DNA of 43,200 nucleotides from a virus, in the IMG/VR virus record IMGVR_UViG_3300042301_002397, positions 1-43,200 of that record; one strand, given 5' to 3'. The position numbers and the translations under genes were made by a program. Shown one piece after another: positions 38,401-43,200 of the stretch. Position 1 is the stretch's first letter. The number at the start of each line of letters is the position of its first letter. Below the pieces are notes generated by a model. That model worked only from the letters and a program-made list of their open reading frames with translations. It did no database searches and had not been told where the DNA came from.

Positions 38401-41400
38401 ACTTATTTTAACGGAGGTAATGTTGGTATAGGTACAACAAGTCCTGGTTATAAATTGGATGTAAATGGAAACAGCGCTTTCAGAGATACTGTTAATTTTG
38501 GTCCGAGTGTAGGCTTAATTAGTTGGGGTTCAATGGGTGGTGGAACTGGATTTGGAATTAGAGGAGAGAGCGGAAGAGGATTTAGTTTGGGAGCTAATGG
38601 AAGTTGGGATTATTTAGTTATAAATACATCAGGTAATGTTGGTATAGGTACAACAAGTCCTACGTCATTATTACATTTAGCAGGTGTTGGTGGTGACGGT
38701 GTCGCTTTTTTAAGAATAGCAGGAACTGCATCAGATGCATTTAATTGGGGATCTTCAGTGATGTACGCAAATTTAGCAGCAACTGAAACCGCAATAAATC
38801 TCATAGGTAAAGCACAGAGTCAATATAATTCTTGTTATATTGGTTATAGACACGTAGCTGATGGATCAGCGTCTAACATGCTTTCTTTAGGGCTATATGC
38901 AGCCGATCATCTTGTTAATATATTGGGTAATGGTAATGTTGGTATAGGTACAACTAATCCAGGACGAAAATTACATATATATGGAACACAATCAGCAATT
39001 AAACTATCAAATACCGGATCTGGTGCTTGGTCTGGATTCGAATGGTCAGTTGGTAATGGAGCTTATACAGCATATTCTGGATTATTAGATGACACTGGAA
39101 GATATTTTATTGATGTTGGGTCAAATGGCGATGATTTTACTATACTACAAAATGGTAATGTTGGTATAGATAATATTACTCCAGTCAATAAATTAGCAGT
39201 TTCTGGCTCTGTTAGTGTAGGTAGTAATTACAATGTCGCGGCTCCGGCAAATGGATTAATTGTAGAAGGAAGTGTTGGAATTGGAGTGAGTTCTTTAAGT
39301 GCAGGTGTAAAATTACATGTTGATGGTTTTTTCATAAGTAAAACTTTATGGAGTGATGTTGCCGCACATTCTTACTGGGGAAATTATTCAACGGCGTATG
39401 GACGTTTGACTTGGGACACTGGTTTAGCATGGATAAATGCTACAGCAGGAAATGTATTATACTTAGGCGCTGATGGTGGAAATAAACACGTAACAATAGC
39501 AACATCAGGTAATGTTGGTATAGGTACAGTTACTCCTACTTCTAAATTACATTTAAATTCAACTACATCAGGCGCGATATTATTAAAAGCTGACGGCACA
39601 AATGGAACATTGTTTAGTGTTTCTGACGATCTTTCAAATTCATTAATGTCGGTAAATACAATCGGCGGCTTGCCTGTATTTGAAGTTTTCGCTAATAATA
39701 GCATTATCGCGGGGCAATATGGGCAAAATGATTTTGTTATAAGTGGAAATAAAGTGGGAATTGGAAAATCGAATCCTGCTTATAAATTAGATGTAAATGG
39801 AACAGGAAATTTTAGTGGAACATTAATTGTCAATGGAATCTCAATCAATCAAGAACGGGCTAATAATGCTCGTATGTATGGAGCAGATACTGGTGCGTTT
39901 GGTTTACTTGGTCTTGATAGCGCAGGATCATTTCGTTGGCAGGTATATGGAGAATCTGGTAATTATGGGTTCCTAGACTCTACTTGGGGTAATTGGGACA
40001 TAAAAAAGGCTGTTAATGGTCAATTGGATTTACGAGTAAGCGGAGTGACGGTTAGAGTATTGAACGCGGGAAATTACCAGGACTATGCTCTGCCTTTGGC
40101 TGGTGGAACGCTAACAGGCGCTCTCAGCGGAACCACAGCGACGTTTAGCGGAGCAATCGTGCAAGGCAGCAGCCAAGTCCTCCACGCTGGTAACGTCGCA
40201 ACGTATGCCCTTCCGATTGGCGGGGGTACGCTGACTGGAGCATTATCAGGAACCAGCGCAACATTTAGCGGAACAATATCAGAAGGCGGTTATCTAGCGT
40301 ATCCTCTTCGTGAATATGTAATTAATTTATCATCTCAATCAACAGCAAGTTTTTATCCAGTTGCAATAGATAATTCTCCAGGAACGGATGCAACTTGGCA
40401 TCATCAATTTTCTGTAGACATGGTTGGTCAAAGTGGTGATGCTGCATATAACATGCATAGCATGTATGGCGAAGTTAGAGGTCAAGGGTGGACAGATCAA
40501 GCTCAATTTTATAGGGTATTTCATAATTTTTATGACAATGCTGAAAGATCAATTTTAGGCATTTGGAGAGGTACGCAAACTTTTTATGGAGTTGTAGTAT
40601 ATCTTCGTGGTGGAAAAAATTATTACGTTAGAACCACATCAAGAAGTGTTGTAGGATATTCAGCCGCTCAAGCTTTAGGAAATGCTGTATTTGCTATTAA
40701 AAATGCAGCGGGTGCGGATGTATCAGGAACATCTGCAAATATCGGAGAAATGTTCAATTTAATAAATAATCCATCAGGATTTTATCATAGTGATAATGTT
40801 TATGCAAATTTAATTGGAAATGTTACGGGAAATGTAAGCGGCAGTTCTGGTACTTGTACTGGGCTTGCCGCCAGCGCTACTACCGCTGCTGCTTGTACTG
40901 GTAACGCCGTAAATGTTACAGGAACAGTTTTAGTAGCAAATGGCGGCACTGGAGTAACAACAGCAACTGCAAATACATTCTTTGCTGCTCCAAATGGTTC
41001 TACTGGCGCTCCATCTTTCAGAGCGATGGTTTCAGCGGATATTCCAGCTAACGCCGTTACTTTCGCTAAATTTCAACAAATGCCAACGGTAAGCGTACTC
41101 GGCGTAAGTGGCGCTGCAACCGCTGATGTTGCGGCAATTACTGGTGGTGGTGATCAAGTATTGCGAATGAATGCCGGTGCCACTTTTCTTGGGTTTGGCG
41201 CGATAAATTTAGCGAGCAGTGGTGCCGTAACTGGAATATTGTCGGTTGCTAATGGAGGCACTGGATCATCTACTAGTGGGGGGGGAGGAAGCGGAACAGT
41301 TACAAGTGTATCTGTAGTTAGTGCTAATGGTTTTGATGGTTCAGTTAATAATAATACTACCACACCAGCAATTACACTCACGACAACTATAACAGGCATA

Positions 41401-41853
41401 TTAAAAGGTAATAGTACAGCTATTTCTGCCGCAACAGCAGGAACTGATTATTTAGCGCCTAATACAAATATCACTGTAGACAAAATAACAGCTGCGAAAG
41501 CTATAATACAAAAGAAAGAAGAGCAAACCAATATAAGTGGTGCGGTAACTATCGATGTATCTACTGCGAATGTTCATGTTTTAACTTTAAATAATGGCGC
41601 AAATGTAAGTAGTATTACTTATAATAATAGAGCGGCAGACCCCGCAGTAAATACAATTCTTTTAGTTATAAAATATCTTGGAACATCAGCAACAATAGTT
41701 TGGTCAAATGTTATTTGGGCTAATGGAAACGATCCAACTTTAACAAAAGTTAATGGATACGCTGACGTTTACGCTTTAACATCATATAAAGGAGCGTCAG
41801 GATACTGGATAGGAACAGTAGTCGCTCAAAATTTAATGAGTACAAATCTATGA
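35476..41853 (+). CDS. Giant tail-fibre protein, 2125 residues
   Basis: The longest gene in the window. At least twelve VGIGT..P...L.V.G units run from nt about 35908 to 39770, separated by varied 40-150 residue beta domains. Three copies of the TNGTLF.V.DDLS.SLMSVN...EVFA....AGQY..NDFV module lie at nt 35634, 37520 and 39588. A GC-rich shaft unit follows at nt 40081-40260 (LAGGTLTGALSGTTATFSG, QVLHAGN), then a 160-residue globular domain (ATWHHQFSVDMVGQ...FYGVVVYLRGGKNYYVRTT), ANGGTGVTTAT repeats shared with the first giant fibre, and a C-terminal beta domain (VHVLTLNNGANVSSITYNN...YWIGTVVAQN). No peptidase S74 end is visible. Probably a long trimeric fibre with several globular knobs. Confidence 0.8.
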   Translation: MPSDVLITPATSKIDFTDASNSTKKLSISGTTFSFNSNLNVLSTTSLSSAFKAEGVNGTLFEVTDDLSNSLMSVNTIGGLPVFEVFANNSIIAGQYNANDFVISGNKIGLGYANPVNKLSISGSVSIGASYNVAAPSNGLIVQGNVGIATNNPGYTLEVNGTQRVVGNFYLFNTVVNPATNFSNQRGVGFEASTGKLEVAASASTALAIGRFGSTGQILDFRYEGTQIGNFSLDSTDLTLATSRHLILNPTGNVGIGIAIPTAPLEVQSNIGGTGIIIRGRADNSTALRFYANNGTTQQLYIGTDDTNIDFVSVSTRPIRFIVNDLLQYQISQLGVFSWKNGAGGDRMRLNSTGLGIGTTSPNTLLNVHGDNPFVRINNTITGDHGIKISYNNSDTHGLHLLYNANNALSFIDNTYPTSSGQVYGDIYFRQNVAGTMTTRMTIKADGGGNVGIGTTNPVGKLDVRAGSGGEIIFGSFDANYVVKIQSGDQLNFYNGASAGAGYINYGGGATVLSQNLHVEKATGATTGLVRINSNGSVGIGTTVPSGLLDVYNGAGRYLNYGTTGLLKVQRNVATSDGATPVLHLINTQGMESSTGLGTGIQMDLGYGGFTTNTVGTAARGTRISAVNDTLYTSTASTQNASLVFYTSTAGSLTEKLRIRSDGSLSPVSISSTTAGATLLRTDGTNGTLFSVVDDLSDSLMSVNNSAGLPVLEVFADDRIVAGQYGQNDFVVVNNKVGIGTNSPAYKLDVRGSTVNARVGVMEFGSWPSTATYVYLQNNTLPLIDGNYALLQGPTGETFVNAASGQTLHFRTNNTERWAILAAGILQSDGAQTIQTSTGPLTLATNGNNGHIVLSPNGTGNVGIGTTVPSASLHVRGASFRFEDSSADTNIRIGPMDNIYPYRRFDSYISDNSGYFWGFGQKTAAGATRVNAFFYDNSRGWYSADQLAVVTFTANEYNSSYTTFSEPIKLRASGATYFNGGNVGIGTTSPGYKLDVNGNSAFRDTVNFGPSVGLISWGSMGGGTGFGIRGESGRGFSLGANGSWDYLVINTSGNVGIGTTSPTSLLHLAGVGGDGVAFLRIAGTASDAFNWGSSVMYANLAATETAINLIGKAQSQYNSCYIGYRHVADGSASNMLSLGLYAADHLVNILGNGNVGIGTTNPGRKLHIYGTQSAIKLSNTGSGAWSGFEWSVGNGAYTAYSGLLDDTGRYFIDVGSNGDDFTILQNGNVGIDNITPVNKLAVSGSVSVGSNYNVAAPANGLIVEGSVGIGVSSLSAGVKLHVDGFFISKTLWSDVAAHSYWGNYSTAYGRLTWDTGLAWINATAGNVLYLGADGGNKHVTIATSGNVGIGTVTPTSKLHLNSTTSGAILLKADGTNGTLFSVSDDLSNSLMSVNTIGGLPVFEVFANNSIIAGQYGQNDFVISGNKVGIGKSNPAYKLDVNGTGNFSGTLIVNGISINQERANNARMYGADTGAFGLLGLDSAGSFRWQVYGESGNYGFLDSTWGNWDIKKAVNGQLDLRVSGVTVRVLNAGNYQDYALPLAGGTLTGALSGTTATFSGAIVQGSSQVLHAGNVATYALPIGGGTLTGALSGTSATFSGTISEGGYLAYPLREYVINLSSQSTASFYPVAIDNSPGTDATWHHQFSVDMVGQSGDAAYNMHSMYGEVRGQGWTDQAQFYRVFHNFYDNAERSILGIWRGTQTFYGVVVYLRGGKNYYVRTTSRSVVGYSAAQALGNAVFAIKNAAGADVSGTSANIGEMFNLINNPSGFYHSDNVYANLIGNVTGNVSGSSGTCTGLAASATTAAACTGNAVNVTGTVLVANGGTGVTTATANTFFAAPNGSTGAPSFRAMVSADIPANAVTFAKFQQMPTVSVLGVSGAATADVAAITGGGDQVLRMNAGATFLGFGAINLASSGAVTGILSVANGGTGSSTSGGGGSGTVTSVSVVSANGFDGSVNNNTTTPAITLTTTITGILKGNSTAISAATAGTDYLAPNTNITVDKITAAKAIIQKKEEQTNISGAVTIDVSTANVHVLTLNNGANVSSITYNNRAADPAVNTILLVIKYLGTSATIVWSNVIWANGNDPTLTKVNGYADVYALTSYKGASGYWIGTVVAQNLMSTNL
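38416..38445 (+). repeat. 30-bp exact repeat, copy 1
   Basis: Identical to 38632-38661; codes GNVGIGTTSP. A shorter version (GGTATAGGTACAAC) recurs at about 36541, 36830, 37090, 38060 and 38941 in the same gene. Confidence 0.9.
38632..38661 (+). repeat. 30-bp exact repeat, copy 2
   Basis: Identical to 38416-38445; a direct repeat 216 bases apart, a multiple of three, so exchange between copies would delete or add 72 residues in frame. Confidence 0.9.
40911..41024 (+). repeat. 114-bp dispersed repeat, copy in second giant fibre gene
   Basis: One mismatch against 22967-23080, 18 kb away, in the same reading frame. The two proteins are otherwise only loosely similar around it. Confidence 0.9.
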
Positions 41854-42602
41854 TTTCGACAATAATACAATCATCAAAATCTTTTAGTCTTCCTAAATTA
41901 AATTCTAATGAGCCTCTCGTAAGATATGATTTTACAGAAGGGTATGGAGGACAAGTTCCAATCGGCAGAAACCTTCAAGGAGCTTCATATAACGCGACTC
42001 TTTCAGCAGGATTTACGTCTTCTAATTATAAACCTAATGAATATGCTGGAGTATTGCATTTTAATAATGCTTCTTGTAATGGAGTAGGAACAAGTACTCC
42101 TTATTTTATGACCGTACAAACTCCTAATATTGATAATTATAGTTTTTTTATGGGTTTCACTCTAGAAGCTATATTAGGAGCGAGTTGCTTTGGCGCAGAA
42201 ATATTTACAGGTAGCTACGCTTATAGTACTCATGATTGGTGGTGTGGATTAAATAGCGGTCAATTAATTTTTTCTAGAAATGGAAATACATTAAACACTG
42301 GAATTTATCCTACGGTTGGAACTAGGTATATAATTGGAGCGTCAAATAATTATGCTCAATTTTTTGGAAAATTTTGCGTATGGGGTAGCGATGGTACTAA
42401 TTATACTATAACCAGCAATGTCGGATATCCAGCTTCTACAGCTGGAATTTTAGGAATAGGTAAATATGGTGGTTACTCTAACACTTATCTTGTCAATATT
42501 AAATTAGGGCATTATCATTATTGGTCTGGGGAAGCGTTAGAAATTTCTACTTTTACAAATTTAAAAAATCAATATAAAACAAAATACGGAATAACAGTAT
42601 GA
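41850..42602 (+). CDS. Small LamG-like adhesin domain protein
   Basis: A 250-residue protein that overlaps both neighbours by ATGA, so translation is coupled to the giant fibre before it and the chaperone after it. It begins with a short linker, then EPLVRYDFTEGYGG...LQGASYNATLS (a LamG-type opening), FFMGFTLEAILG, WWCGLNSGQLIFSRNG, RYIIGASNN and a closing HYHYWSGEALEISTFTNLKNQYKTKYG, as in single LamG/concanavalin-like domains. It might be a separate tip domain for the 2125-residue fibre; the coupling suggests it but does not prove it. Confidence 0.6.
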   Translation: MISTIIQSSKSFSLPKLNSNEPLVRYDFTEGYGGQVPIGRNLQGASYNATLSAGFTSSNYKPNEYAGVLHFNNASCNGVGTSTPYFMTVQTPNIDNYSFFMGFTLEAILGASCFGAEIFTGSYAYSTHDWWCGLNSGQLIFSRNGNTLNTGIYPTVGTRYIIGASNNYAQFFGKFCVWGSDGTNYTITSNVGYPASTAGILGIGKYGGYSNTYLVNIKLGHYHYWSGEALEISTFTNLKNQYKTKYGITV

Positions 42603-43162
42603 GTATGAACCAATATTTTTTAATCTACATTAATAATTCGCAAGAATGCGTTATAGAAAATGGTCCAATTAATTTACCAGAAAATTATAAAGGCATTTCT
42701 GGTTTTGCTGATTTAGAAAAATCTGCGCCCGAATTACTATTAGATTTAACTTGGGCGGGAATATTAAATTATGGATTTTGGAAAGCAGTTTTTTTAGAAA
42801 AGCCATCTATAACTTGTTATCAAAAAATAACTTTAGTAAATACAATTGATAAAGATAAAAAAATTGTAATCGTTTCTTATTTAATAGAAGATTTGACAGA
42901 TCAAGAGTTAAAACTAAGAAAAGAATCTTTTATTGACAATTTAAAATTTATTAGAAACAGATATCTTGCGATGACTGATTTCACGCAATTGCCTGATGCC
43001 CCAATTTCAAATGAATCGAAAATTGAGTTTTTAAATTTTAGAAGTCATCTACGAGACATGTTCGAAGCAGAAAATATATTCTCTGTTTCTTGGCCGGTTA
43101 TTCCTAGCTCTGCAAATAATATAAATTTGCCTTCTTTTCCTCCTACACCTTCTTGTAATTAA
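42599..43162 (+). CDS. Phage tail-assembly (fibre) chaperone
   Basis: A 187-residue protein. The C-terminal part has the pattern of the phage tail-assembly chaperone family (Pfam Phage_tail_APC): IRNRYLAMTDFTQLPDAPISNESKIEFLNFRSHLRDMFE, then VSWPVIPSS and a Pro-rich end. In known members the motif is R..RN..L..TDWTQLPD.P......W..YR..LRD......WP..P. The N-terminal half (INNSQECVIENGPINLPENYKGISGF) varies among relatives. Such proteins help fold and attach fibres and sit after fibre genes, as here. It starts inside the stop of the LamG-like gene. Confidence 0.85.
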   Translation: MSMNQYFLIYINNSQECVIENGPINLPENYKGISGFADLEKSAPELLLDLTWAGILNYGFWKAVFLEKPSITCYQKITLVNTIDKDKKIVIVSYLIEDLTDQELKLRKESFIDNLKFIRNRYLAMTDFTQLPDAPISNESKIEFLNFRSHLRDMFEAENIFSVSWPVIPSSANNINLPSFPPTPSCN

Positions 43163-43200
43163 TTTACATTTAAAATAAACATAATATAATAAACAAATGA
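43163..43200 (+). promoter_or_regulatory. AT-rich motif and start of next gene at window edge
   Basis: After the chaperone stop comes AAACATAATATAATAAACAA and then ATG at 43197. The core AATATAATAAA equals that at sites 3 and 5, so a new gene probably starts at 43197 and runs out of the window. Only one codon is visible. Confidence 0.4.

Noticed and set aside
35476-41853. Peptidase S74 (endosialidase-type chaperone) at the fibre end
   Set aside because: VGIGT units often precede an S74 domain, but neither giant fibre ends with the expected Ser/Lys dyad region. One ends in a LVYGSLE-type domain and the other in a small beta domain.
17228-43162. Diversity-generating retroelement acting on the adhesins
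   Set aside because: No reverse transcriptase gene and no pair of template and variable repeats with adenine-specific differences is visible here. The repeats seen differ at all kinds of bases, and copies outside the window cannot be excluded.

Overview
This window is part of a tailed double-stranded DNA phage genome (Caudoviricetes) with low GC content outside its first ~2.3 kb. The basis is a dense run of plus-strand genes carrying recognisable phage motifs: large terminase, portal, prohead protease-scaffold, a likely major capsid protein, then a very long block of tail-fibre and adhesin genes. No rRNA, tRNA, integrase, insertion sequence or CRISPR array is visible. The host cannot be named from the sequence. 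Clear Shine-Dalgarno sites stand before some genes (14991, 15600, 24287, 35476). Others lack one and instead carry a GTGTAA motif 12 to 23 nt before the start codon.

Region 1 (1-2300) differs from the rest: higher GC, long A and G/C homopolymers, and only tiny minus-strand genes (33 to about 80 residues), several found only by hand translation. Among them are two copies of a non-coding module. Each copy has a plus-strand sigma70-type promoter (TTGAC, 17 nt, TAGACT with extended TGG) followed by a G/C hairpin and smaller stem-loops. This looks like a regulatory or early region.

Region 2 (2544-6770) holds nucleic-acid enzymes and regulators: a minus-strand endonuclease VII-like gene, then plus-strand PhoH-like ATPase, zinc-ribbon protein, sigma-like factor with a Cys cluster, a 359-residue unknown (small-terminase candidate), and a C2H2-finger/ERCC4 nuclease. 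Region 3 (6767-17152) is the packaging and head module: large terminase, a fibre-like gene, portal, two small-domain structural proteins, protease-scaffold fusion, decoration candidate, capsid protein and a SAP-like small protein. Two hairpin terminators sharing a GAAA loop close it.

Region 4 (17228-43162), about 60 percent of the window, is almost all adhesin genes. A beaded fibre-like protein is followed by a 1860-residue fibre, six consecutive LamG/concanavalin-like proteins, a 2125-residue fibre, a small LamG-like protein and a tail-assembly chaperone. The six tandem LamG proteins appear to share one outer fold interrupted at the same early loop by different cassettes (a second LamG-like domain, a glycine-rich domain, or other beta-sandwich domains). 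Exact or near-exact DNA repeats link the two giant fibres and link LamG genes to one another, so this block looks like a recombination-driven receptor-binding repertoire. This is the most interesting part of the window.

Tail tube, sheath, tape-measure and baseplate genes are not seen here and presumably lie outside, so the tail type cannot be stated.
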